27,976 nucleotides of DNA from Marinilabilia sp. UBA5340 (GTDB taxonomy: Bacteria > Bacteroidota > Bacteroidia > Bacteroidales > Marinilabiliaceae): positions 1 through 27,976 of the forward strand of contig DHQK01000191.1 of the NCBI GenBank assembly GCA_002411085.1. The letters are read 5' to 3'. The notes beneath the pieces were generated by a model that saw nothing but the letters and a program-made list of their open reading frames with translations, had not been told where the DNA came from and made no database searches. Position 1 is the stretch's first letter; the number at the start of each line of letters is the position of its first letter. Both the position numbers and the translations under genes were made by a program. Below are positions 15,525-22,733 of this stretch, piece after piece.

Positions 15525-16694
15525 ATGAGACCTTTAATCAACATTCTGTCAATAGCATTCATCACACTAATACTTTCCGGTTGTTATAGTGACAACTACC
15601 GCATCAAAGGCACCATCGAAAATGGAGACGATCGCATGCTTGTGCTTGAAAAGATGCAACTGGACCGAAACCTGGAAATCGACAGTTTACTATTGGACAA
15701 GAATGGAAAATTCTCTTTCCATGGAGAAAAACTGACTGTACCTACCTTCTTTAAGCTAAAGCTGTCTGAAAGCAACTACATCACACTCCTGCTGGATTCG
15801 ACTGAACATGTCACTGTTACAGCAGATGCTAAAAATCTGGAAAACACCTATCGACTGGAAGGATCCATTGAATCCAGAAAAATCCAGATACTCAACGAAA
15901 GGCTCAAAACACTGAGAAACACCGTTGACAGTCTTTTGGCAATTTATGAAAACCTTCCTGAAGAAGGAGCAACGCAAAGGAAAAATGAAATTGGTCACGA
16001 ACTCATGCTGGCGTTGGAAGAGCATAAGAGTTTCATCGGTTCATTTGTAATGGATAATCCACGGTCGTTTGCCAGCTACTATGCCCTTTTTCAAAGACTA
16101 AGCGACAACACCATGGTGCTGAATGTAATGGACAAAAAGGAACAAGTCTATTTCGCCACCATCGCCACAAGCCTTAACCTCATGTACCCCGAATCTCCCA
16201 GAGTGAAGCAACTATACAATTATGTTTTGAGTGCCAAAGCCCAGGAACGAAGAAAACGCATCACTGAAGAACTGGCCCAGGAGGCCGAAGAAACCATCCC
16301 GGAAATTAAGGAGAAAAATATTCATGGTGAAGAAATAGCGCTTTCCTCCCTGAAAGGAAAAGTTGTTCTTCTCTCTTTCTGGGCATCTTGGGACGAAGCA
16401 TCACGCCGGGCCAATGATCACCTTAAGAAAGTATATCAACAATACCACGATCAGGGTTTTGAAGTTTACCAGGTATCTCTGGATCGTAGTAAAATTCTCT
16501 GGGAAAACGCTGTAATTAAGGACGAACTGCCATGGATCAATGTCAGCGATCTGCGGTATACCGATTCATTCCCGGCCAGAATCTACAACATCAATCAGCT
16601 GCCGGCCAATTATCTCATCAGCAAAGATGGCGACATCATCGGCAAAAATCTTTTCGGACATTTGTTAGAGGAAAAAGTAAAAGAAGCATTGTAG
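15525..16694 (+). CDS. Lipoprotein with DUF4369-like and thioredoxin-fold domains, CxxC missing
   Basis: A 389-residue predicted lipoprotein. The ATG at 15525 gives a short hydrophobic signal ending in the lipobox LSGC (Cys20); starting at 15477 would bury the signal 16 residues inside, so it is rejected. Residues about 24-120 resemble the DUF4369 beta-rich domain (YRIKGTIENGDDRMLVLEK), followed by a helical linker, and about 255-389 form an AhpC/TSA-type thioredoxin-like domain. This architecture is typical of Bacteroidota envelope proteins of the TlpA/ResA type. Where those have FWASWCxxC, this protein reads FWASWDEAS (about 286-294): both redox cysteines are absent, so it cannot be an ordinary thiol oxidoreductase. 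The late cis-Pro segment (NQLPANYLI) is kept. Monocistronic, between two terminators. Confidence 0.8.
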   Translation: MRPLINILSIAFITLILSGCYSDNYRIKGTIENGDDRMLVLEKMQLDRNLEIDSLLLDKNGKFSFHGEKLTVPTFFKLKLSESNYITLLLDSTEHVTVTADAKNLENTYRLEGSIESRKIQILNERLKTLRNTVDSLLAIYENLPEEGATQRKNEIGHELMLALEEHKSFIGSFVMDNPRSFASYYALFQRLSDNTMVLNVMDKKEQVYFATIATSLNLMYPESPRVKQLYNYVLSAKAQERRKRITEELAQEAEETIPEIKEKNIHGEEIALSSLKGKVVLLSFWASWDEASRRANDHLKKVYQQYHDQGFEVYQVSLDRSKILWENAVIKDELPWINVSDLRYTDSFPARIYNINQLPANYLISKDGDIIGKNLFGHLLEEKVKEAL

Positions 16695-16761
16695 TCCCCT
16701 ACGGACAGAGCTTAGATGAAATCCACTATTAAATGGCAATTAAATTCAGGATAAAATAATG

Positions 16762-16829
16762 GATGAACACCTCATTTTTATATCGCCTTATGAATGCTGT
16801 GTTAGTGCTGCGATATTTACGTGTTCATC
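16762..16829 (+). other. Two-part inverted repeat in intergenic region, possible structured RNA
   Basis: GATGAACAC (16762-16770) pairs with GTGTTCATC (16821-16829), and inside it ATATCGC (16780-16786) pairs with GCGATAT (16810-16816), enclosing a 23-nt loop. The two helices are separated by an asymmetric internal loop (9 and 4 nt). A strong terminator follows 30 nt later. This could be the body of a small RNA or an extended 3' UTR structure of the lipoprotein mRNA; no known RNA family was recognised. The rest of the 427-nt gap (16695-17121) holds the terminator and the lpxH promoter. Confidence 0.4.
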
Positions 16830-16858
16830 ATAAATAAGAAGAGTAAATGCTATACGAT

Positions 16859-16894
16859 AAAGCCCTATTGGTGAAAACACCGGTGGGGCTTTTT
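16859..16894 (+). terminator. Rho-independent terminator, AAAA tetraloop
   Basis: AAAGCCCTATTGGTG (16859-16873) and CACCGGTGGGGCTTT (16878-16892) form a continuous 15-bp stem, three pairs being G-U, around an AAAA loop and ending in a T-run. It lies 165 nt after the lipoprotein stop codon, an unusually long 3' tail unless the preceding inverted repeat is a separate transcript. Confidence 0.85.
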
Positions 16895-17057
16895 CATTTT
16901 GAAAATGACAGCAGTGGAAGTTATTTTTCGGTAACCTAACCAAAGAGCCGGATACATGGCAGAGAAAATGGCACGAAAAAACAGAAACGCTTTGCAGTCT
17001 TCAACCTTTCGACGAATATATTCCACTAATTCACAAGCAACCAGAACTTACCATAAA

Positions 17058-17090
17058 TTTGGTGAATCAAATTAAAAACAGATATCTTTG
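17058..17090 (+). promoter_or_regulatory. Promoter of lpxH
   Basis: TTTG (17058-17061) is followed after 21 nt by TATCTTTG (17083-17090), a perfect -7 element. The transcript would start near 17097. This lies downstream of the first in-frame TTG/GTG codons (17059, 17062), which therefore cannot serve as starts on this transcript, and 25 nt before the TTG at 17122. Confidence 0.7.
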
Positions 17091-17121
17091 TCCGCTGAAA
17101 TTAATAACGGAAATTCCGGAT

Positions 17122-17877
17122 TTGGAGCAGAAAAAGAAAATATATTTTGCCTCGGATGCACACCTGGGGGCACCAACCATCCGCAATCATCGTGAACATG
17201 AGAAGCGATTTGTGAACTGGCTGGACCAAATAAAGACAGATGCGCGTGAGATATATCTGATGGGCGACATCTTTGATTTTTGGTTTGAATACAAGCATGT
17301 GGTTCCACAGGGACATACACGCTTTTTAGGAAAGTTGTGCGAATTAACCGACAGTGGCATTCCGGTACACTTCTTTACAGGCAACCACGACATTTGGGTA
17401 TTCGACTATCTTCCCCGCGAGACAGGAGTCATCGTACACAAGGAACCCTATTTCCCGGTTATTGACGGGAAGAAATTCTTTCTGGCACATGGAGACGGAC
17501 TCACCCCTGATGAAAAAGCCTACAAAAGACTAAAATCACTATTCACCAACAGGTTGGCACAAAAACTCTTCAGATGGCTTCATCCTGACCTGGGAGTAGG
17601 CATGGCCAATTTCTGGAGCCGCAAAAGCAGGGAAAACAATCAGGAGTCGGAGACAGCAAAATTCCAAGGAGAAGAAAATGAATGGCTAATCAAATTTGCA
17701 AAAAACATCCTTAAAACGGACCACTACGATTTTTTCATTTTTGGCCACCGTCATGTGGCAATCAATCTAAAAATAGGGAACGACAGCAGGTTATGCTATC
17801 TGGGCGACTGGGTAAGTCACTTCTCTTATGCATTATGGGATGGTGAAAACCTGGAATTGAAATACTATCAAGGATAA
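17122..17877 (+). CDS. lpxH: UDP-2,3-diacylglucosamine diphosphatase (LpxH-like metallophosphoesterase)
   Basis: Calcineurin-like phosphoesterase; LpxH cleaves UDP-2,3-diacylglucosamine to lipid X in lipid A synthesis at the inner membrane face. Family motifs are in order: FASDAHLG, GDIFDFWFE, GNHDIW, AHGDG, and GHRHVA near the C-terminus, giving the dimetal site. The chosen start is TTG at 17122 (encoding EQKKKIYFASD after the initiator), giving 251 residues. No ATG exists upstream in frame; the frame stays open to 17059, but a consensus promoter lies inside that extension, and Bacteroidota homologues begin a few residues before IYFASD. Followed after 22 nt by a FabH-like gene, probably co-transcribed. 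Function by family; experimental specificity unknown. Confidence 0.85.
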   Translation: MEQKKKIYFASDAHLGAPTIRNHREHEKRFVNWLDQIKTDAREIYLMGDIFDFWFEYKHVVPQGHTRFLGKLCELTDSGIPVHFFTGNHDIWVFDYLPRETGVIVHKEPYFPVIDGKKFFLAHGDGLTPDEKAYKRLKSLFTNRLAQKLFRWLHPDLGVGMANFWSRKSRENNQESETAKFQGEENEWLIKFAKNILKTDHYDFFIFGHRHVAINLKIGNDSRLCYLGDWVSHFSYALWDGENLELKYYQG

Positions 17878-17899
17878 TCAATCAATTTCTAAAACAATC

Positions 17900-18985
17900 A
17901 TGAGTACCAAAAAATTATATTCGGTTATCACCGGTTCCGGTAGTTATCTGCCCCCGGTAGCAGTGCCCAACAATAGCTTTATCAATAGCTCATTTTACAA
18001 TGAAGATGGCACAAAAATAGAAACCCCGGGTCAGGAGATCACCGAGAAATTTGAACAAATCACCGATATTTCAGAGCGTCGAATTGCAGAAGAGCATCTG
18101 ACAACTTCTGACATTGCGGCCATTGCAGCAGAAAAAGCACTGGAAGATGCGGGTTTTGATCGCGAAAAACTGGACTATATCATAATTGCACACAACCTGG
18201 GAGATATCAGAAGCGGTAGTCTTTATCCCGACATCATGCCTACGATTGCATCCAGAGTTAAGAAAAAACTGGGAATCAAAAGTCACAAAGCAGTGGCCTA
18301 CGATATGACCTTTGGATGTCCAGGTTGGACACAGGCAATGATTCAGGCCAACTATTTCCTCAAATCAGGGGATGCTAAAAGTGCCCTGGTCATAGGTGCT
18401 GATACCCTGAGCCGCGCGATGGATCCTCACGATCGTGATTCAATGATCTTCGCCGACGGAGCAGGAGCTGTGGTACTGGAAGCAGTTGAGCGTAAAGAAC
18501 CAGTGGGAATACTAAAACATGTTACCCGCACAGATACAGAAGAACACCTGGATTTACTGGCCATGGGAGATTCCTACAACAAGGATCTTAGGCACGATCT
18601 CAAATACGTAAAAATGCTTGGGCGTAAAGTCTATAATTACGGTCTCACCTACGTCCCCCTTGTAGCACAGGAGTGCTTGGACATCAACAACCTGACGCTC
18701 AAAGATGTTAGCAAGATCCTCATTCATCAGGCCAATGCAAAGATGGACGAAGCTATTCTGAAGCGCATCTTCAGATTATACAACGAAAAAGAGGCCGATT
18801 TCAGTACCATGCCCATGACCATTAGAACACTTGGCAACAGCAGTGTAGCAACTGTCCCTACATTGTATGACCTGGTAACCAAGAACCAACTGGAAGGTCA
18901 CTCCCTGAAACCGGGAGATTATGTCATGATGACCTCGGTGGGGGCAGGCATGAACATCAATGCGTTTATGTACAAAATGCCTTAA
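17900..18985 (+). CDS. 3-oxoacyl-ACP synthase III family protein (FabH-like)
   Basis: Thiolase-fold ketosynthase of 361 residues. The initiating-condensation triad is complete: Cys140 in TFGCPG, His276 in IHQANAKM and Asn313 in LGNSSVAT. Such enzymes condense an acyl-CoA with malonyl-ACP to start fatty-acid or polyketide chains. It is longer than FabH (about 317-330), with an insertion near residues 25-50 (FINSSFYNEDGTKIETPGQ), so it may be a paralogue dedicated to a side pathway rather than the housekeeping FabH. Its position directly after lpxH suggests envelope-lipid metabolism (inference). Ends at a convergent terminator shared with ispD. Confidence 0.85.
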   Translation: MSTKKLYSVITGSGSYLPPVAVPNNSFINSSFYNEDGTKIETPGQEITEKFEQITDISERRIAEEHLTTSDIAAIAAEKALEDAGFDREKLDYIIIAHNLGDIRSGSLYPDIMPTIASRVKKKLGIKSHKAVAYDMTFGCPGWTQAMIQANYFLKSGDAKSALVIGADTLSRAMDPHDRDSMIFADGAGAVVLEAVERKEPVGILKHVTRTDTEEHLDLLAMGDSYNKDLRHDLKYVKMLGRKVYNYGLTYVPLVAQECLDINNLTLKDVSKILIHQANAKMDEAILKRIFRLYNEKEADFSTMPMTIRTLGNSSVATVPTLYDLVTKNQLEGHSLKPGDYVMMTSVGAGMNINAFMYKMP

Positions 18986-19030
18986 AAATACTCAGGAATA
19001 AATTTTTATGGTAGCAATACGAATGTACTG

Positions 19031-19062
19031 AAAAGCAGGCAGAGAATTTTCTATCTGCTTTT
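19031..19062. terminator. Convergent (bidirectional) terminator between the FabH-like gene and ispD
   Basis: AAAAGCAG (19031-19038) and CTGCTTTT (19055-19062) form a stem with A/T tracts on both sides, so it can act in both directions. An inner AGA/TCT pairing extends it. It overlaps the last codons of ispD on the minus strand. Tails are only four T long, so efficiency is uncertain. Confidence 0.5.
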
Positions 19063-19719
19063 CAGAAAAGCTTCTGCTACTACCAGATCAAAAGGAGTAG
19101 TGATTTTTATGTTTTCACTATTCCCTTCAACCAATGTAATCGTGAAACCTGCAGCCTCCACCACAGAGGCATCATCTGTAAAATCAGATCTGTAAGGTAA
19201 TTCGTAAGCTTTCCTTAATACTGAGGCACGGAAAATCTGTGGTGTCTGAATACTTCTGTAGGCATACCTTGGGCGCATTTCGCTCCTATTCCCATTCACT
19301 TTACGAATAGAATCTGTCAACTCCATCACCGGAATGACAGCTCCGTATTTCTTAGCTGCATGAAAACAGCGCTCGATGGTTTCTGGACTGACAAAAGGCC
19401 GTACACCATCGTGCACCGCAACCAACTCTCCGGAAGCTGCTTTCAACCCGTTCTTTACACTATTGTAGCGTGTTTTCCCACCCTTGATCAATTGATGCCG
19501 GATTTGGAAATTATGCTTTCGGCATAGAGCCTGCCAATAAGAAAACTGATCTTCAGGCAAAACCAAAATGATCTCCAACGAATCATTATGATCATAAAAA
19601 CCTTTTATGGTATGCATCAAAACCGGGAGGCCGCCAATGGGAATAAACTGCTTGGGGACATCCTCCCCCATACGAATTCCGCGCCCTCCGGCAACAATGA
19701 TAACTGTATTTCCGATCAT
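19051..19719 (-). CDS. ispD: 2-C-methyl-D-erythritol 4-phosphate cytidylyltransferase
   Basis: IspD couples CTP to MEP in the non-mevalonate isoprenoid pathway. The 222 residues show the nucleotidyltransferase loop IVAGGRGIRMGEDVPKQF (Arg and Lys for CTP binding), KGGKTRYNSVKNGL, VHDGVRPFV, and the late TDDASVVEAAG and GNSENIKITTPFDL motifs specific to IspD. The usual AAGxGxRM reads VAGGRGIRM here, a minor variation. It is monocistronic and convergent with the FabH-like gene; a TACCTTTG -7 element lies upstream. Confidence 0.95.
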   Translation of the reverse strand: MIGNTVIIVAGGRGIRMGEDVPKQFIPIGGLPVLMHTIKGFYDHNDSLEIILVLPEDQFSYWQALCRKHNFQIRHQLIKGGKTRYNSVKNGLKAASGELVAVHDGVRPFVSPETIERCFHAAKKYGAVIPVMELTDSIRKVNGNRSEMRPRYAYRSIQTPQIFRASVLRKAYELPYRSDFTDDASVVEAAGFTITLVEGNSENIKITTPFDLVVAEAFLKSR

Positions 19720-19743
19720 ACTTCAGATTTTAACAAATGGAAA

Positions 19744-19751
19744 CAAAGGTA
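19744..19751 (-). promoter_or_regulatory. Candidate -7 element for ispD
   Basis: Minus-strand TACCTTTG, a perfect TAnnTTTG match, 24-32 nt upstream of the ispD ATG. No convincing -33 partner was seen. The remaining ~180 nt up to the MCP gene hold no gene or clear structure. Confidence 0.5.
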
Positions 19752-19935
19752 ACAATAAACTACCGGATCTTACATTGATTGATGTGTCACACCCACACCG
19801 CTGATCATTCTAACTTTTTAGTATCAGGGTCGTTAGAAAAAAGCATTAAATCTTAAAAAAGAAAAAACAAATCAACCTTTCATCTATTCCTGCGTAAGTG
19901 CCCAATATTATATTCTTTTTGAAAACTGGGTTTTT

Positions 19936-21783
19936 ATGGGTTTAAAATTTACTACACTTAATCGTTTCTCACGATTAAGAGATCAGCTATTGGTTTCTTT
20001 CGGTATCCTGACCGCTACCATTATTGTAATTATCTCTGTCATCAACTATTCCACCGTAAAAAGCACATTACTGGAGGATGTTCGTCAGAAGCAGCTTAAA
20101 GCATTTGTGGAGGCTGCTCAAAGCGATCTGGAAACCAAGCTGGAAAAAGGGATGGAAGCATCAATGGCTTTGGCAGATGACCCGTTGCTGATTCATTGGT
20201 TTCAATCAGCCGAGAGCGACACCAGCCTTAGACACCTTGCATTAAGCAAAATTGACATGTTTGCTGAAAAGATGGGCTACCCTTCTGTATTTGCAGTAAA
20301 CAGGGAAACGGGCAATTATTATACTGAAAACTTCAGGAAAATCGATATAGTTGATCCGAATGATCCGGATGATTCATGGTTTTTTGAAAGTCTAAAGTCA
20401 GGACAAAAGAGCGCACTAAACTATGACTATAACGCAGAATTGGATCAGACCTTTTTCTTTTACAATATCCTGATCGGCAATCCCGAAAACCCTGCAGGTG
20501 TTGCCGGCGTAAGCGTAAATCCCTCAGAAATAGTTCAAACATTCAACAGCCGGAAAATCACAGAAAACAGTTGGATGTGGATGGTTGATCAGAATGGGAA
20601 AATCCTTATTTCCGGAAACGAAGATGAAATCAACAGTAATATTGCCTCTATTCTAACTCCCGGGCTAAGCAATCAACTGGTAGGAAAAGAGGAAGTGATT
20701 ATAACCAGCGGCCATGAATTCAACGGAGAAACTTATGAAATGATCGCCATGCCGGTAGGGGCCACAGGACTAACCACTATTTTGATCGCTCCAACTTCAG
20801 AATTGCTTGCCATTATTCAACCGATAAAAACGAGCAGCATTATTCTAAGTGTTATTTTTCTCGCCATCACCATTTTTGTGGTTCTGTTACTGGCAGGCAA
20901 CATATCAGCCCCGCTGGTCGAAATATCCTCCCTGGCTCGTGAGTTTTCACAAGGGAACCTGACTGGAAAGATAAAAGGAAGCATCACCAATCGCAAAGAT
21001 GAATTGGGACACCTGGCAAAGGCTTTTGGTGCCATGAAGGAACAAATTTCGGATATGATTCATCAGGCCCTCAATGCAGCAGAAACCGTGCATGTGGGCA
21101 GCCAGGAGATGAACAATTCTGCTGCATCTCTTTCGGAAAGTGCTACAGAGCAGGCCAGTTCAACGGAAGAGCTATCCGCCTCTATGCAGCAAATGAGTTC
21201 CAATATCAGCCAAAATGCAGACAACGCGCGTCAAACGGAAAAGCTGGTTTCTGAAGCAGCAGGAGATGCCCAGACCGGTGAAAATATCCTGCGTGAAGCA
21301 GTAGCAGCGATTGAAAATATCTATGAAAGCGTTGTGCTTATCGAAGATGTGGCAAGACAAACCAATATTCTGTCTCTTAACGCAGCGATTGAAGCAGCCA
21401 GAGCAGGAGAACAGGGAAAAGGATTTGCTGTAGTGGCTGCCGAAGTAAGAAAACTTGCCGAACGAAGCAGGATCAATGCATCTAAAATAAACCAGTTATC
21501 GACCAACAGTGTAAATCAGGCCAGAAATGCAATGCAGATATTTGTGGAACTGCTGCCTAAAATTAATAAATCGAATGAACTGGTGCTGGAAATAGCAGCA
21601 GCTTCTAAAGAACAGGATGCAGGTGCCACCCAAATAAACAACGCGCTCATGGAACTGGACAAAGTCTCCCAGATGAATGCCCAGACTTCCGAAAACATCA
21701 ATGGAATGGCTCATGAATTTTCTGAAGAGATAGGACAATTACAGAAAGTCATCAGCTATTTCCGCATTGAGGAAAAACAATAA
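19936..21783 (+). CDS. Methyl-accepting chemotaxis protein with periplasmic Cache-type sensor
   Basis: A 615-residue transmembrane chemoreceptor. TM1 lies at about 18-40 (LLVSFGILTATIIVIISVI). A ~260-residue periplasmic region has the length and features of a double-Cache domain, for example WMWMVDQNGKILISGN and the membrane-proximal GATGLTTILIAP. TM2 is at about 300-322, HAMP at about 323-375 and the signalling coiled coil at about 390-615. The hairpin tip (about 470-510: ARQTNILSLNAAIEAARAGEQGKGFAVVAAEVRKLAERS, in two runs) is near consensus, so CheA/CheW coupling is expected. No C-terminal CheR-docking pentapeptide is visible. No other chemotaxis or motility gene is nearby: an orphan receptor of unknown ligand. 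Confidence 0.93.
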   Translation: MGLKFTTLNRFSRLRDQLLVSFGILTATIIVIISVINYSTVKSTLLEDVRQKQLKAFVEAAQSDLETKLEKGMEASMALADDPLLIHWFQSAESDTSLRHLALSKIDMFAEKMGYPSVFAVNRETGNYYTENFRKIDIVDPNDPDDSWFFESLKSGQKSALNYDYNAELDQTFFFYNILIGNPENPAGVAGVSVNPSEIVQTFNSRKITENSWMWMVDQNGKILISGNEDEINSNIASILTPGLSNQLVGKEEVIITSGHEFNGETYEMIAMPVGATGLTTILIAPTSELLAIIQPIKTSSIILSVIFLAITIFVVLLLAGNISAPLVEISSLAREFSQGNLTGKIKGSITNRKDELGHLAKAFGAMKEQISDMIHQALNAAETVHVGSQEMNNSAASLSESATEQASSTEELSASMQQMSSNISQNADNARQTEKLVSEAAGDAQTGENILREAVAAIENIYESVVLIEDVARQTNILSLNAAIEAARAGEQGKGFAVVAAEVRKLAERSRINASKINQLSTNSVNQARNAMQIFVELLPKINKSNELVLEIAAASKEQDAGATQINNALMELDKVSQMNAQTSENINGMAHEFSEEIGQLQKVISYFRIEEKQ

Positions 21784-21810
21784 TCACAACTGAGCACAAG
21801 GGAAACCAAC

Positions 21811-21943
21811 AAAGGGTTGTCCAAAAAGTACAAAACACCAAAAAGTGTCAGGTTAAGCGTAGTCGAAACATCTGTTCTTCAAACGAACAGATTCTTCAAC
21901 AAGCTTAATATGACATCAAAATTGTACTTTTTGGACAGCCTTT
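21811..21943. repeat. 133-bp near-perfect palindromic repeat element
   Basis: The outer arms (21811-21833 and 21921-21943) are inverted copies differing at only two positions, both G-U compatible; the core is GTCCAAAAAGTACAA / TTGTACTTTTTGGAC. Inside, GTCAGGTTAAGC... (from 21847) pairs imperfectly with ...GCTTAATATGAC (to 21914). At the centre ATCTGTTC (21870-21877) and GAACAGAT (21885-21892) enclose a 7-nt loop, so the whole element folds as one long hairpin. Its right end coincides with the ppa stop codon. The inner part resembles the GTCAGGTTGAGCGTAGTCGAAAC motif family scattered in Bacteroidota intergenic regions (recalled, not searched). It probably serves as a terminator for both convergent genes and may be a MITE- or REP-like mobile repeat. 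Confidence 0.75.
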
Positions 21944-22644
21944 TAATACGTTTTCAGTGCACGCCTCAGGTTTTCAAACCTTGCCTCATAATCGTTTACT
22001 GCCAGTTTAATGACCTCCCGGGCCTCTGCAGCATTGTAGATATGGGTTATTTCAGACTCCCGGTTCATTCCCGGCATATCCTTATATGTAAGGAAATAAT
22101 GCTTCAAACGTCGGATAACCAACTCAGGAATCTCACCTATATCGGTAAAATCTCCATAAACAACATCGCCTTTCAATACTGAAATAATCTTATCATCGGC
22201 CTTATTGCCATCAATCATTCGAAGTCCTCCAATAGGAATCACTTCGGCAATAATATCTCCGTGTGTGATATCTTTCTCGGTGAGCACACAGATATCCAAA
22301 GGATCACCATCACCGTTGATCTCTTTTTTCCCGGTCTTTTCGCTACAGAAATTCCCTACACCCTTACCACAGTAAGTCTGGGGAATAAAACCATACAAAG
22401 TAGGACTCACATTAGAATACTTCTGAGGACGGTCTATACGAAGGTAGCCACTCACCTTGTCTATCTCATATTTAATGGTATCCGTAGGCACCACCTCAAT
22501 AAAACAGTTGATAATATCGGGTGCCATATCCCCGATGTCAATCCCATGCCAGGGATGCGATTTGTATCTGAGTCCCATAAGCCTTCCGATAGGATCCATT
22601 AAGCTGTTAGCCGACATAATGCGATCGTTTTTCTTTTTTGTCAT
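21943..22644 (-). CDS. ppa: Inorganic pyrophosphatase, family I
   Basis: Hydrolyses pyrophosphate to phosphate, pulling biosynthetic reactions forward in the cytoplasm. The 233 residues contain the soluble family I signature DGDPLDICVL (metal-binding aspartates), preceded by YGFIPQTYCG and followed by GDVVYGDF. It is longer than the ~175-residue bacterial standard because of an N-terminal extension and a C-terminal helical tail, as in other Bacteroidota enzymes. The start at 22644 (MTKKKNDRIMSAN) could be replaced by Met10. Its stop codon overlaps the palindromic repeat. Followed upstream on the same strand by comM, 89 nt away. Confidence 0.94.
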   Translation of the reverse strand: MTKKKNDRIMSANSLMDPIGRLMGLRYKSHPWHGIDIGDMAPDIINCFIEVVPTDTIKYEIDKVSGYLRIDRPQKYSNVSPTLYGFIPQTYCGKGVGNFCSEKTGKKEINGDGDPLDICVLTEKDITHGDIIAEVIPIGGLRMIDGNKADDKIISVLKGDVVYGDFTDIGEIPELVIRRLKHYFLTYKDMPGMNRESEITHIYNAAEAREVIKLAVNDYEARFENLRRALKTY

Positions 22645-22698
22645 ACAATAAATCTTTCCTAACCCGGCAGAAACCAGGCAAACGTCTAACCTAATCAG

Positions 22699-22722
22699 GC
22701 TTTACATGGTGCAAAGTAAAGC
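22699..22722 (-). terminator. Weak hairpin after comM
   Basis: GCTTTAC (22699-22705) and GTAAAGC (22716-22722) form a perfect 7-bp stem with a 10-nt loop, 12 nt after the comM stop on the minus strand. No U-tract follows, so it is a poor terminator candidate. Confidence 0.3.
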
Positions 22723-22733
22723 ATTATTTCCAA

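Noticed and set aside
16956..17075. 39-residue basic plus-strand frame before lpxH (MAEKMARKNRNALQSS...)
   Set aside because: Too short and without family resemblance; it overlaps the lpxH promoter and no upstream -7 element was found.
21817..22182. 121-codon plus-strand frame through the palindromic repeat and the end of ppa
   Set aside because: It is antisense to ppa and made up largely of the repeat; no protein features.
22699..22722. Hairpin between comM and ppa as a true terminator
   Set aside because: Only 7 bp, AT-rich and no U-tract; listed as a weak site, and ppa may be co-transcribed with comM.
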